A stretch of DNA of 64,000 nucleotides from Thermoanaerobacter uzonensis DSM 18761 (GCF_900129115.1 NZ_FQUR01000009.1:62001-126000); one strand, 5' to 3'. Shown: positions 9,833-18,141, counted from the first letter of the stretch. A program made the numbers and translations. Notes: generated by a model not told the origin, from the letters alone.

Positions 9833-10502
9833 AAACACCCCTTGCTTCATCTCGTACTATGTTTCCTTTTTCCAGCGCTATTACTCTTTTTTTCATTGCA
9901 TCTACTATGTCTTTTGCATGGGTGGCCATAACGACTGTAGTACCTCTTTTATTTATTTCAGATATAAGTTTTACAATTTCCCAGGAAGTATCAGGATCCA
10001 GATTCCCCGTAGGTTCATCTGCTATAAGAATAGAAGGTTCATTTACAATAGCTCTTGCTAAAGAAACCCTTTGCTGCTCCCCACCAGACAGCTGCCTAGG
10101 ATACTTGTCCGCTTTATCACTTAATCCTACTAATGACAATACCATCGGGACTTTTCTTCTTATCTCCTTAGGATGTGCTCCAACTATTTCCATAGCAAAA
10201 GCAACATTTTCAAACACTGTTTTATTAGGAAGCAATCTAAAATCTTGAAAAACTACCCCCATACTCCTTCTCAAATAAGGTATCTCCCGCTTTTTAATTT
10301 TTGTTATATCTTTTTTATTAATTACAATACTGCCAGAAGTAGGTTCCTCCTCTTTTAGCAATAATTTAATTAAAGTTGATTTACCTGCACCACTAGGCCC
10401 AACAATAAATACAAATTCTCCACTTTCAATTTCAAAACTAATATTTGAAAGAGCTATTATATCTTTATTGTATCTTTTAGATACATTTATAAACTTTATC
10501 AA
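9816..10502 (-). CDS. ftsE: FtsE, cell-division ABC ATPase
   Basis: 228 aa. Walker A GPSGAGKST (35-43), Q-loop FQDFRLL, signature LSGGEQQRV (about 138) and Walker B LIADEPTGNLD (about 159). It partners with FtsX to control murein hydrolysis at division or elongation. It is first of ftsE-ftsX-M23. The PucR-type regulator ends 7 bp upstream, so the regulator may be cotranscribed. Confidence 0.96.
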   Translation of the reverse strand: MIKFINVSKRYNKDIIALSNISFEIESGEFVFIVGPSGAGKSTLIKLLLKEEEPTSGSIVINKKDITKIKKREIPYLRRSMGVVFQDFRLLPNKTVFENVAFAMEIVGAHPKEIRRKVPMVLSLVGLSDKADKYPRQLSGGEQQRVSLARAIVNEPSILIADEPTGNLDPDTSWEIVKLISEINKRGTTVVMATHAKDIVDAMKKRVIALEKGNIVRDEARGVYGYAL

Positions 10503-10508
10503 ATTTTC

Positions 10509-11561
10509 TCACCTCGGAATATCGTATAATTTTGTCAAAACCAAGATCGTCTTTAATAAGACAGCATCATCAAAATTTTTAGCGTCTAAACCTGTCATTT
10601 TGAAAATTTTATCAAGTCTATAAACTAATGTATTCCTATGGATGTACAACTCTCTGGCAGTCTCACTCAAATTTAGACTATTTCTAAAAAAAACATTTAG
10701 GGTTTGTATCAATTCCTCATCTTTGAAAATACCAAAATCAATATTTCTTTTTTTAATAAAATTATTTATCTTCTCTATGTCAATTCCCCATAAAATTTCT
10801 GCAAAGCTGTAGTCTTCGTAAATATATATTCCTTTTTCATTTTCCAATTTTTTACCAATAAGTAAGGCTGTCTCTGCTTCCCTATAGGCAATATGTATAT
10901 CCTCAATTGGCACAAAGGAAGAAGAACTGGCTATTCTTACTTTCATATAGCCTTCAGCTTCTATCATATCTTTCATAGTTTTATAAAGTTCTATTAAAGA
11001 GTTATTTCCCTTGTAAGAAAATATCGCTGCAAATCTTTTATCATCAAATTTTACAGTATATAAATTACCTTTATCAAAAATGTTGGTAATTATCTTTATC
11101 GCATCGTCAATTTCATTATTCGATTCGACAATTGCTACTGTATATTTCACATTCTTATTTATTTTATATTTTTCAGTGTAATAGGACACTAAATCTGCAC
11201 TTAATTTACAAGTTAAAGCCTCTATCAAAAACTCTTCTCTATCATATTTGTGCAGTAATTGTTCAAAAATTAGAGAAATTAGATAAAGCACTTTTTTTGA
11301 TTGTTCATCTTTTACTTCTAAAGCGACAGTAAAAAAGAGGACATCATTGTAAAATATGTTATAGCATATAAATTCCCCTACTTCATATATCTCTTTTTCA
11401 TCAATATATTCTACATTTATCCTTAAAAATCCTGCTTTTTTTTCAAAAAAATCTTTGTCGCCATAAATTAAATTTCCTGACTTATCTATTATATATAATG
11501 GCATTTGAATATTTTTTTGAATATCGTAGGCCACCTTTTTTATAAAGTCATAGCCGATCAT
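10509..11561 (-). CDS. PucR/CdaR-type transcriptional regulator
   Basis: About 350 aa. The C-terminal ~60 residues carry the PucR-family helix-turn-helix (LSETARELYIHRNTLVYRLDKI, residue run split by the turn), preceded by a GGDEF-like middle domain. The N terminus resembles a ligand-sensing region, effector unknown. The ATG at 11561 lies 8 nt after AAGGTGG and is preferred to the ATG at 11567. It ends 7 bp before ftsE. Whether it controls ftsEX or remote genes cannot be told from the sequence. Confidence 0.82.
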   Translation of the reverse strand: MIGYDFIKKVAYDIQKNIQMPLYIIDKSGNLIYGDKDFFEKKAGFLRINVEYIDEKEIYEVGEFICYNIFYNDVLFFTVALEVKDEQSKKVLYLISLIFEQLLHKYDREEFLIEALTCKLSADLVSYYTEKYKINKNVKYTVAIVESNNEIDDAIKIITNIFDKGNLYTVKFDDKRFAAIFSYKGNNSLIELYKTMKDMIEAEGYMKVRIASSSSFVPIEDIHIAYREAETALLIGKKLENEKGIYIYEDYSFAEILWGIDIEKINNFIKKRNIDFGIFKDEELIQTLNVFFRNSLNLSETARELYIHRNTLVYRLDKIFKMTGLDAKNFDDAVLLKTILVLTKLYDIPR

Positions 11562-11647
11562 TTTCATACCACCTTACTTAATAGTATACAATAATTATAC
11601 ACTATTTCCTAGAAGAAATAATAGGCAAATGTAAATTTATGTGGTAT

Positions 11648-11687
11648 TTTGACACAAAAAAATAAAAGGCGGAATAACCGCCTTTTA
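11648..11687 (-). terminator. Intrinsic terminator of the sugar-ABC ATPase gene
   Basis: AAAAGGCGG / CCGCCTTTT stem (11664-11686) with a T-rich tail on the minus strand, overlapping the stop codon. Confidence 0.9.
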
Positions 11688-12809
11688 GCTTATTACTCTA
11701 TTCAAAATTGACATTTCTGTTTCTTTATCAAACATGTGCAATTTATTTATATCAAAACCTATTTTAATTACGTCTCCGGCTTTTGCCCTTGTTCTTGGAT
11801 CTACTCTTGCTGTCAATGGAACACCATTCACATCCAAATATAGATATGTCTCTGGACCCATCAACTCTGTAACATCTACTTTTGCCTCAATTACAGCTTC
11901 TGGATATGCTTCCAAGAACACTTCTTCGTCATGCAAATCTTCTGGCCTTATTCCTAACACAATTTCTTTTCCAACGTAGCTTGGATCTTTTAATCTTTTC
12001 AAAATCCCTTCTGGCACCAAAATGCTGAATCCCTTAAAAGTAGCATATACTTTTCCATTCTTATTTTCTAATCTTGCGTCAATAAAGTTCATTTGAGGAC
12101 TTCCAATAAATCCAGCAACAAACAAATTATTTGGGTAATCATAAATAGTCTGGGGTTTATCTACTTGCTGAATAACGCCATCCTTCATAACTACTATTCT
12201 TGTACCCATTGTCATAGCTTCTGTTTGGTCGTGGGTAACATATATGAAAGTCGTCTGTAATCTATCGTGTAGTTTAGCCAGCTCAGTTCTCATTTGTACT
12301 CTCAATTTTGCATCTAAGTTGGACAAAGGTTCATCCATCAAGAATACTTTTGGATTGCGGACAATAGCACGCCCCAATGCAACCCTCTGTCTTTGTCCAC
12401 CTGACAAAGCTTTTGGTTTCCTGTTTAAGTATTCTTCCAATCCTAAAATTCGAGCTGCTTCTTTTACTTTTCTATCAATTTCCGCCCTTGGAACCTTTCT
12501 AAGTTTAAGTCCAAAAGCCATATTGTCATACACTGTCATATGAGGATAAAGAGCATAGTTTTGGAATACCATTGCGATATCCCTATCTTTTGGTGGCACG
12601 TCATTCACAAGTTTGCCATCAATATAAAGTTCGCCCTGAGATATTTCCTCAAGTCCTGCTATCATTCTCAATGTTGTAGTTTTACCACAACCAGAAGGTC
12701 CAACCAATACTATAAACTCTTTGTCCTGAATTTCTAGATTAAAATCTTTAACTGCGGTAACACCGCCTGGATAAACTTTGTAAACATGTTTGAGTACAAC
12801 ATCAGCCAT
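11685..12809 (-). CDS. msmX: Carbohydrate ABC transporter ATPase, MsmK/MsmX/UgpC type
   Basis: 374 aa. Walker A GPSGCGKTT (about 37-45), signature LSGGQRQRV (about 134), Walker B FLMDEPLSNLD, and a C-terminal MalK-type OB/TOBE regulatory region (about 240-374). It energises oligosaccharide importers from inside the membrane. No permease or binding protein lies nearby, as for MsmX of Bacillus, which serves several transporters; a shared role is inferred. A LacI/CcpA-like operator sits in its leader. Confidence 0.92.
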   Translation of the reverse strand: MADVVLKHVYKVYPGGVTAVKDFNLEIQDKEFIVLVGPSGCGKTTTLRMIAGLEEISQGELYIDGKLVNDVPPKDRDIAMVFQNYALYPHMTVYDNMAFGLKLRKVPRAEIDRKVKEAARILGLEEYLNRKPKALSGGQRQRVALGRAIVRNPKVFLMDEPLSNLDAKLRVQMRTELAKLHDRLQTTFIYVTHDQTEAMTMGTRIVVMKDGVIQQVDKPQTIYDYPNNLFVAGFIGSPQMNFIDARLENKNGKVYATFKGFSILVPEGILKRLKDPSYVGKEIVLGIRPEDLHDEEVFLEAYPEAVIEAKVDVTELMGPETYLYLDVNGVPLTARVDPRTRAKAGDVIKIGFDINKLHMFDKETEMSILNRVIS

Positions 12810-12825
12810 TTTTAGATTCCCCCTA

Positions 12826-12842
12826 TTAGAAAACGTTTGATG
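12826..12842 (-). promoter_or_regulatory. Candidate cre/LacI-family operator
   Basis: A palindromic centre AAACGTTT (12831-12838) in the context AGAAAACGTTTGATG, resembling a catabolite-responsive element. It lies between the -10 and the start codon of the sugar ATPase gene, where a bound repressor would block transcription. Confidence 0.45.
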
Positions 12843-12853
12843 TTTTTATTATA

Positions 12854-12883
12854 ATACTATTTCTTCTTCTTTACTATCGTCAA
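12854..12883 (-). promoter_or_regulatory. Candidate promoter of the sugar-ABC ATPase gene
   Basis: TTGACG (12878-12883), 18-bp spacer, TAGTAT (12854-12859) on the minus strand. A TATAAT at 12848-12853 is also present, but with a poor spacing to this -35. Confidence 0.4.
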
Positions 12884-12945
12884 TAAATATGATATTTAGC
12901 ACAAATTTTTGTACAATATATATACAGTAATAGGTATTTTTTTCT

Positions 12946-13044
12946 TTAATCCTCTTTTTTTTGAATTTTATTTAAAAAATTAAACCACAAGAACACCAAT
13001 ACCCCATCAATAGCAATCAAACTCCAAAAAACATATAGTTTCAC
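12946..13044 (-). CDS. 32-aa single-pass membrane protein
   Basis: Starts with GTG at 13044, whose first base is the last base of the upstream TAG stop, and has the strong ribosome site GAGGAGGGG nine bases upstream inside that gene. The product is one hydrophobic helix (VFWSLIAIDGVLVFLWF) with a basic/acidic tail KIQKKED. The ribosome site and the overlapping stop/start indicate real, coupled translation with the polytopic protein. Function unknown. Confidence 0.6.
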   Translation of the reverse strand: MKLYVFWSLIAIDGVLVFLWFNFLNKIQKKED

Positions 13045-13499
13045 TATTTTCCCCTCCTCATCCAGGGGGATAATTTAAAAATAGTGATGAGATTCCCTAA
13101 TGCCAAAAGTGCTGCCACATCTATAATTAGACTATATAAATAGCACCAGTGAAGATATTTTAGTACCCCTATATGCACTAATGAATATTCCATTACAAAA
13201 AATAGTACAGTTAAAACAATCACATTTATAAAGCGCAAAATATTATTTCTAGGATATGTTTGTGCATACAATACTCCTATGCAAAAAGGTGCGCCAAAAG
13301 TAAAAAATAAACTTGAATTAAAAATTTTAATAATAATATTAGAAAAATCGTAAAGATTAAGACCAATTGCAATTTCATCTACAACAAGTTGAAAACTTAA
13401 AGCTAATAGTCCTCCCCATATAGTATATTTTATATATCTCCAATCAACTAACAAAAAGAAAATAATCCATGAAACTATAAAAGTTATTATCCATGGCAT
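13044..13499 (-). CDS. Small polytopic membrane protein (CBO0543-like)
   Basis: 151 aa with about five hydrophobic helices and few charged loops. It resembles the uncharacterised clostridial CBO0543-type membrane proteins that often occur in several copies; I recognise no catalytic motif. Its 3' end carries the ribosome site of the 32-aa ORF, so the two are probably made together. Function unknown. Confidence 0.7.
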   Translation of the reverse strand: MPWIITFIVSWIIFFLLVDWRYIKYTIWGGLLALSFQLVVDEIAIGLNLYDFSNIIIKIFNSSLFFTFGAPFCIGVLYAQTYPRNNILRFINVIVLTVLFFVMEYSLVHIGVLKYLHWCYLYSLIIDVAALLALGNLITIFKLSPWMRRGK

Positions 13500-13563
13500 T
13501 TATACCACCTCTTATTTAGTTTACCCATTTTTAATCTCTAATAAAAAATTTTTTGAAAATCTA

Positions 13564-13592
13564 TTGACAGCTGTTTTCATAAATGATATTAT
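13564..13592 (+). promoter_or_regulatory. Sigma-A promoter of the lysine riboswitch-lysA unit
   Basis: Consensus TTGACA (13564-13569), 17-bp spacer, TATTAT (13587-13592). It lies about 45 bp before the riboswitch P1 stem. Confidence 0.85.
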
Positions 13593-13634
13593 AATAAAAA
13601 AATTGAATAACAATACCTCATCTTCTTGGAAGGT

Positions 13635-13816
13635 GAGGTAGAGGCGCGGGTCATCAAGAGTAGTATACCAGAGGTATTTAAGGGCCAGTGAAGGTATATG
13701 AAAGGGATGCTCGCCGAAGCGCGTAAATTCCTTAAAGTTTACGCAGCTGGGCCTATGCCGAATAGGTATAGGACTGTCACTGGAGGTTTCCCGAGCCTTC
13801 AGTGAAGAGCTATCTC
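13635..13816 (+). promoter_or_regulatory. Lysine riboswitch (L-box) aptamer
   Basis: P1 is formed by GAGGTAG (13635-13641) and CTATCTC (13810-13816). Between them lie the conserved blocks of this class: GAGGCGCG, TCAAGAGTAGTATA, AGGGATGCTCGCCGAAG, GCTGGGCC, GACTGTCACTGGAGG and GAAGAGCTATC. It is followed by an expression platform and then lysA. Known behaviour of the class: lysine binding favours premature termination, reducing expression of lysine biosynthesis. Confidence 0.95.
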
Positions 13817-13841
13817 GCTATAGGGGGAAGGAGGTATTACC

Positions 13842-13868
13842 ATGTCTATGTGCAAAATAGGCAGCTGA
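13842..13868 (+). CDS. Putative 8-codon leader ORF in the riboswitch expression platform
   Basis: ATG TCT ATG TGC AAA ATA GGC AGC TGA, encoding MSMCKIGS, with AAGGAGG (13828-13834) seven bases upstream. The ribosome site lies in one arm of the proposed antiterminator, and the stop codon lies inside the terminator stem. Whether it is translated is unknown; the single lysine codon is suggestive only. Confidence 0.35.
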   Translation: MSMCKIGS

Positions 13869-13900
13869 GGTAATACTTAGCTGTATTTTATTTTGTTTTT
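13862..13900 (+). terminator. Riboswitch-controlled attenuator before lysA
   Basis: An 8-bp stem CAGCTGAG / CTTAGCTG with loop GTAATA (13862-13883), then a T-rich tail. An alternative pairing of GTATTACC (13834-13841) with GGTAATAC (13869-13876) would break this hairpin and act as antiterminator. Confidence 0.8.
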
Positions 13901-13943
13901 AAGTTTCGTAATTTAAACTATTAAAGTAAATGAGGTTGATAAA

Positions 13944-15281
13944 ATGTTGCATGGTACAATGAAAATAAATTCAAAGGGGCATTTGGAAATAGGTGGTTGC
14001 GATACTGTAATTCTCGCAAAAAAGTTTGGTACACCGCTTTATGTAATAGACGAAGAGTTATTGCGGCAAAATTGTAGAGCATTTTACAATGGCTTTAAAA
14101 AAGATTATCCAGGAAATGAAGTGATTTATGCCAGCAAAGCTTTCATGACAATGGCAATATGCAAAATAATTGAAGAAGAAAACTTGGGTCTTGACGTCGT
14201 TTCTGGTGGAGAATTATATACTGCGTTAAAAGCAGGATTCCCTGCTGAAAAAATATACTTTCACGGCAACAATAAATCAAAAGAAGAACTTATAATGGCA
14301 TTAGAAAATAATATTGGGAGAATCATTGTAGATAATTGGTATGAACTAAATATGTTAAATGACTTGGCAAAAAAGATGAATAAAGTTCCTAATATTTATA
14401 TAAGAGTATCTCCTGGTGTAGAAGCTCATACTCACCAATATGTAAAAACAGGACAAATAGATTCAAAATTTGGCTTCCCTCTTTTTAATGGAGACGCAAT
14501 GAGAGCCATAGAATATGCTTTAACTTTGGAAAATGTAAATCTAGCAGGCCTACATTCTCATATCGGTTCTCAGATTTTTGATGCAGAATCTTATAAAGCT
14601 GAAATAGAAATTATGATGAATTTCCTAAAATTAGTAAAAGAATTTTTAGGTTGGGAAGTAGGAGAACTAGATCTAGGTGGAGGTTTTGGAATAGCATATG
14701 TAGATGAGGACGATCCCCAGCCAATCGAACAAATAGCACACGAAATAATGCAAGCAGTAAAGGAATATTCCGTTGCTTTAAATATAAAAATGCCAAACAT
14801 AATTGTAGAGCCAGGTCGTTCTATAATAGGAAATGCCGGAACTACTCTTTACACAGTAGGAGCTATTAAAGACATACCAGGTGTCAGAAAATACGTGGCA
14901 GTAGACGGAGGAATGTCTGATAATATACGTACCGCTTTATATGGAGCAAAATATGATGCTATTGTAGCTAATAAAGCTAAGAATATAACATCAGAAAAAG
15001 TATCAATAGCAGGAAAGCTTTGCGAATCAGGTGATATGCTAATTTGGGATATTACACTACCTATAATTGAAGAAGGAGATATTTTAGCAGTGCTGTGTAC
15101 AGGTGCTTACAATTATTCGATGGCTAGCAATTATAACAGGTTACCTCGTCCTGCTGCAGTACTCGTGTCTAATGGTCAGGCTGACATAATCGTTGCGCGA
15201 GAAACTTATGAAGACTTAATCCGAAATGATATAATCCCAGAAAGGCTAACCAATGAAAAAAGAAAAATCGCTAATTACTAA
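13944..15281 (+). CDS. lysA: Diaminopimelate decarboxylase
   Basis: 445 aa. PLP-dependent group IV decarboxylase making L-lysine from meso-diaminopimelate, the last step of the pathway. PLP lysine K65 in the motif YASKAF; HSHIGSQI near residue 200; a Gly-rich GGGFG phosphate site; and CESGD with GAYNYSMASNYN near the C terminus. The start has a TGAGGTTGA ribosome site. It stands alone behind the lysine riboswitch, which fits feedback control by its product. Confidence 0.97.
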   Translation: MLHGTMKINSKGHLEIGGCDTVILAKKFGTPLYVIDEELLRQNCRAFYNGFKKDYPGNEVIYASKAFMTMAICKIIEEENLGLDVVSGGELYTALKAGFPAEKIYFHGNNKSKEELIMALENNIGRIIVDNWYELNMLNDLAKKMNKVPNIYIRVSPGVEAHTHQYVKTGQIDSKFGFPLFNGDAMRAIEYALTLENVNLAGLHSHIGSQIFDAESYKAEIEIMMNFLKLVKEFLGWEVGELDLGGGFGIAYVDEDDPQPIEQIAHEIMQAVKEYSVALNIKMPNIIVEPGRSIIGNAGTTLYTVGAIKDIPGVRKYVAVDGGMSDNIRTALYGAKYDAIVANKAKNITSEKVSIAGKLCESGDMLIWDITLPIIEEGDILAVLCTGAYNYSMASNYNRLPRPAAVLVSNGQADIIVARETYEDLIRNDIIPERLTNEKRKIANY

Positions 15282-15309
15282 AAAAAGAGAGGTATAACCT
15301 CTCTTTTTT
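15282..15309. terminator. Bidirectional terminator between lysA and rplY
   Basis: AAAAAGAGAGGT / ACCTCTCTTTTTT hairpin with A and T tracts on both sides, serving the two convergent genes. Confidence 0.88.
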
Positions 15310-15310
15310 G

Positions 15311-15913
15311 TTATTCATTTTCTTTTGCTGTTTCAGCCTCTTCTTCTGCCTCTTCTTCACTTTCTCTAGGTGCCAATACAGAAACTACAACCTCATCAGG
15401 ATCATCTACAACTTTTACTCCATCTGGAACTTGTATGTCTTTTACAAAAAGTGTATCTCCAATCTCTAAATTGCTTAAATCCACAACAATTTCTTGAGGA
15501 ATTTTGTCAGGTAAGCTTTCCACTGTCAACTCCCAAAGTTGATGCTGTACAATTCCACCCCTGCTTTCAATAAGACCTATTCCTTCAAACTTTAACGGAA
15601 CCGTAGCTTCTATTTCTTCATACATTGATACTCTTTGGAAATCCACATGAATTATTTTCCCTTTCAAGGTATCTTCTTGAATCTCTTTAATAACCGCATT
15701 ATGAGTAGAACCATCCACAATCACATTGAGGAGGACATTCCTTCCATGTTTTTGTAGCAACCTTTGAAGCGCATTATATTCAACTGCTAAAGGAATGCTC
15801 TCCGTCATATCCTTACCATATAAAATGGCAGGAATATAACCTTGATTTTTTAAACGGCGAGCTACATTTTTACCTGTATCTCTTTTTATAGCTTCGATAC
15901 TGATTGCTTGCAT
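15311..15913 (-). CDS. rplY: 50S ribosomal protein L25 / general stress protein Ctc
   Basis: 200 aa. An N-terminal L25 domain that binds 5S rRNA (about 1-95) and the C-terminal TL5/CTC beta-domain (about 100-185), then an acidic tail rich in Glu (EEEAEEEAETA). This is the long Ctc form usual in Firmicutes. It has a clear ribosome site (AGGAGTGAC) and appears monocistronic. Confidence 0.95.
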   Translation of the reverse strand: MQAISIEAIKRDTGKNVARRLKNQGYIPAILYGKDMTESIPLAVEYNALQRLLQKHGRNVLLNVIVDGSTHNAVIKEIQEDTLKGKIIHVDFQRVSMYEEIEATVPLKFEGIGLIESRGGIVQHQLWELTVESLPDKIPQEIVVDLSNLEIGDTLFVKDIQVPDGVKVVDDPDEVVVSVLAPRESEEEAEEEAETAKENE

Positions 15914-15985
15914 CTGTCACTCCTCCTTTTGTTTATTGTTTCCAAATATTATTTTACCACTACGTTTAATAAATATCAAATCCAT

Positions 15986-16014
15986 TTGACAGGTTAATTT
16001 TTTCATAGTAAACT
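15986..16014 (+). promoter_or_regulatory. Promoter of tRNA-Arg
   Basis: TTGACA (15986-15991), 17-bp spacer, TAAACT (16009-16014), 17 bp before the mature tRNA. Confidence 0.6.
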
Positions 16015-16030
16015 TTTATGTATAAAGTGT

Positions 16031-16106
16031 GCGCCTGTAGCTCAGTGGATAGAGCGTTCGGCTCCGGACCGAGAGGTCGCAGGTTCGATTCCTGTCAGGC
16101 GCACCA
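16031..16106 (+). tRNA. tRNA-Arg (anticodon CCG)
   Basis: 76 nt with encoded CCA. Acceptor GCGCCTG/CAGGCGC; D-arm GCTCAGTGGATAGAGC; anticodon stem TTCGG/CCGAG with loop CTCCGGA, giving anticodon CCG for codon CGG; T-arm CAGGTTCGATTCCTG. It is transcribed toward the convergent HAD gene, whose stop is 2 bp away. Confidence 0.97.
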
Positions 16107-16107
16107 T

Positions 16108-16797
16108 TTATTTCATTAAGTTTTTAACAATATCTTCCGCATTGTTTAATTCATCTATAATTTTTAACAATTCTTCTCCTAAAGAATCTACAATAAAATC
16201 AGCTTCTGATATGTCCTGATTTCCGGAATTAGGATTTTTAAAACCTACCACTTTCATTCCTGCTTTTTTAGCACCATGAACTCCATTATATGAATCCTCA
16301 ATTACAACACACTCATGGGGTTTTACTTTTAATTTGTCTGCTGTATATAAAAATATATCTGGTGCTGGTTTGCTATTTTTTACATAATCTCCAGATACAA
16401 GCACATCAAAGCATTTATCAATTCCCAGCTTTTTTAAAACTAATTTTATTACATCTATAGGAGAGGAAGAAGCAACGGCTAATTTATACTCTTTCTCAAA
16501 AAGCTTTTTTACTGTCTCTGTTATACCTTCTATAGGAATTATTTCGCCTGTTTTCAAGACATGCTCTAAATACCTTTTTCTATCTACTTCTACAAGTTTT
16601 TCTACGCTTTGAGGAAGATTAAATCTTTCTTTAATTTTCCTCCACATGTAATAAGAAGAACTTCCTACAAATGTCATGTGTTCTTCTTCTGTTATCTCTA
16701 CTCCTAAACTTTTGAATAATTCCTCTTCTAATTTAATGTGTATTGGCTCACTGTCAATCATTACTCCATCCATGTCAAAAATAACTGCTTTAATCAT
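16108..16797 (-). CDS. HAD-superfamily hydrolase, beta-phosphoglucomutase-like
   Basis: 229 aa. Motif I FDMDGVMIDSEP (residues 7-18) with the nucleophile and acid aspartates, an alpha-helical cap (about 18-85), motif II ASSS near 110, motif III lysine in KNSKPAPD near 141 and motif IV EDSYNG near 168. The fold fits beta-phosphoglucomutase or small sugar-phosphate phosphatases. The substrate cannot be assigned, and no sugar operon is adjacent. Confidence 0.88.
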   Translation of the reverse strand: MIKAVIFDMDGVMIDSEPIHIKLEEELFKSLGVEITEEEHMTFVGSSSYYMWRKIKERFNLPQSVEKLVEVDRKRYLEHVLKTGEIIPIEGITETVKKLFEKEYKLAVASSSPIDVIKLVLKKLGIDKCFDVLVSGDYVKNSKPAPDIFLYTADKLKVKPHECVVIEDSYNGVHGAKKAGMKVVGFKNPNSGNQDISEADFIVDSLGEELLKIIDELNNAEDIVKNLMK

Positions 16798-16884
16798 TTC
16801 ATCAACTCCTTATGAATTTATTAGTTATTTCTTTCTACTTTCAAATAATCTCCTTATAACAGCATAAATTAAGATAAAGGAATC

Positions 16885-17292
16885 TTACTTATTTTCTCTC
16901 TCAATGATCATTTCCAATTTTCTTTTTAAATCTTCAAGATGTTTCAAATGCTTATCCTTTATATTGTTATAAATCTCTAAAGATAATTTTTTATCGTAAA
17001 TATGTGAAGTTTTATTTCTATCCATTAACATATCTATCCAAGATTCTCCATCATCTATTAAATGATTTCCATAAGCTGCCCTGATAACACTTCTCGGACT
17101 GTTTACTTCAATCCCTTCATAAGCAAGATAATCTTTCATAAGTTTCCACGCTAATTCAAAAGTAAATTCAAATCTTTGTATTATCCCATCAATAATTATC
17201 TCATTCTCTATCTCGATGTCAAAGGCTTCTTTTAAACGCATAAAAGCATTTTTAAAATCTTCAAATCTCTGAAGTAATCTTTTTTCTATCAT
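16885..17292 (-). CDS. hepT: HepT-like toxin (nucleotidyltransferase substrate-binding, HI0074 type)
   Basis: 135 aa, all alpha-helical. It carries the HepT signature R-x4-H-x-Y as R92-NKTS-H97-I-Y99, the HEPN RNase active site whose tyrosine is modified by the partner in studied MntA-HepT systems. Its start overlaps mntA by 32 bp, with AGAGG upstream. It could act as a toxin in a toxin-antitoxin pair; activity here is inferred from family and pairing. Confidence 0.85.
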   Translation of the reverse strand: MIEKRLLQRFEDFKNAFMRLKEAFDIEIENEIIIDGIIQRFEFTFELAWKLMKDYLAYEGIEVNSPRSVIRAAYGNHLIDDGESWIDMLMDRNKTSHIYDKKLSLEIYNNIKDKHLKHLEDLKRKLEMIIERENK

Positions 17293-17617
17293 ATACCTCT
17301 ACTCCATCCTTCAATATGTTTTCTTTTAATTCCTCTTTCGTAATACTTTTAAAACTTACTACATCAAAGTCAAGAGGAGTATTTAATTCTCTTAAATCAA
17401 ATTCTAAAAGATTTATCTCTGTATGTGTTACTTCATCTCCAAAAATACAAATATCAATATCTGACGTTTTTTTAAAGTCTCCCCGACCTCTGGAACCAAA
17501 AATAACTGCTTTTTCAACACTTGTATATTTTGATATCACCTTTATTATTTCTTTCAATAGTGTGACAGACAATCCTGTTTTCTTACAAATATCTAGAAAT
17601 TCTAATTCTTCTTTCAT
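17261..17617 (-). CDS. mntA: MntA-like antitoxin nucleotidyltransferase
   Basis: 118 aa minimal nucleotidyltransferase. The G-S-x10-D-x-D motif is intact: G41, S42, D53 and D55 in GSRGRGDFKKTSDID. In known pairs it AMPylates the HepT tyrosine and neutralises the RNase. Gene order antitoxin then toxin, with overlap, is typical. It follows a small membrane gene by 17 bp. Confidence 0.87.
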   Translation of the reverse strand: MKEELEFLDICKKTGLSVTLLKEIIKVISKYTSVEKAVIFGSRGRGDFKKTSDIDICIFGDEVTHTEINLLEFDLRELNTPLDFDVVSFKSITKEELKENILKDGVEVYDRKKITSEI

Positions 17618-17634
17618 ATCCCAAACCTCTAATA

Positions 17635-18141
17635 TTATCTAAAAAGCTTCCTTGGTATATACCTTGCTATCGCTTCCAACATTTTTTCATTTGGCTCAAA
17701 AAATAGCAAAGTTTTTACTCCCCCATTTTCAAACACTGCAAAATACACATCAGGGGAAGACATAGAACTTACCGCTTCAATTCGATTTTTAATAGCTTTT
17801 ATGTCTTCTGTCAGCTTGTCACTATTAACCTTTGCCATAACTTCAAAATCTCTGCAGTCAACGCTTATAACATGTTTCCTTCTTTTTTGGTCAATTATTT
17901 TATCTACATCCAATTCATTGTTTGTAAGTGAATATTCAAACTCAATATTTCTCGACCTTATTAAGTAATATGCTAAATAGCTAAACAATAACAAAAAGAA
18001 AATTAAGAAATTTTTAACTATTGGTATTAAAGGTATCACGCCAAACACAATAATTAATGCAGCTACTACAACACCAATACTAAATAAAATATCCTTCGAA
18101 GTTTTTTGTTTTTTGACTAATTTTTCGATAAATACATCCAT
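17635..18141 (-). CDS. Uncharacterised two-helix membrane protein
   Basis: 168 aa. Two hydrophobic helices (about 20-38 and 42-62), then a soluble mixed alpha/beta region of ~105 residues containing RRKHVISVDCRDFEVMAKV. It resembles the DUF6106-type clostridial proteins; no catalytic motif is seen. It has its own GAGGTG ribosome site and lies upstream of mntA-hepT on the same strand. Function unknown. Confidence 0.6.
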   Translation of the reverse strand: MDVFIEKLVKKQKTSKDILFSIGVVVAALIIVFGVIPLIPIVKNFLIFFLLLFSYLAYYLIRSRNIEFEYSLTNNELDVDKIIDQKRRKHVISVDCRDFEVMAKVNSDKLTEDIKAIKNRIEAVSSMSSPDVYFAVFENGGVKTLLFFEPNEKMLEAIARYIPRKLFR

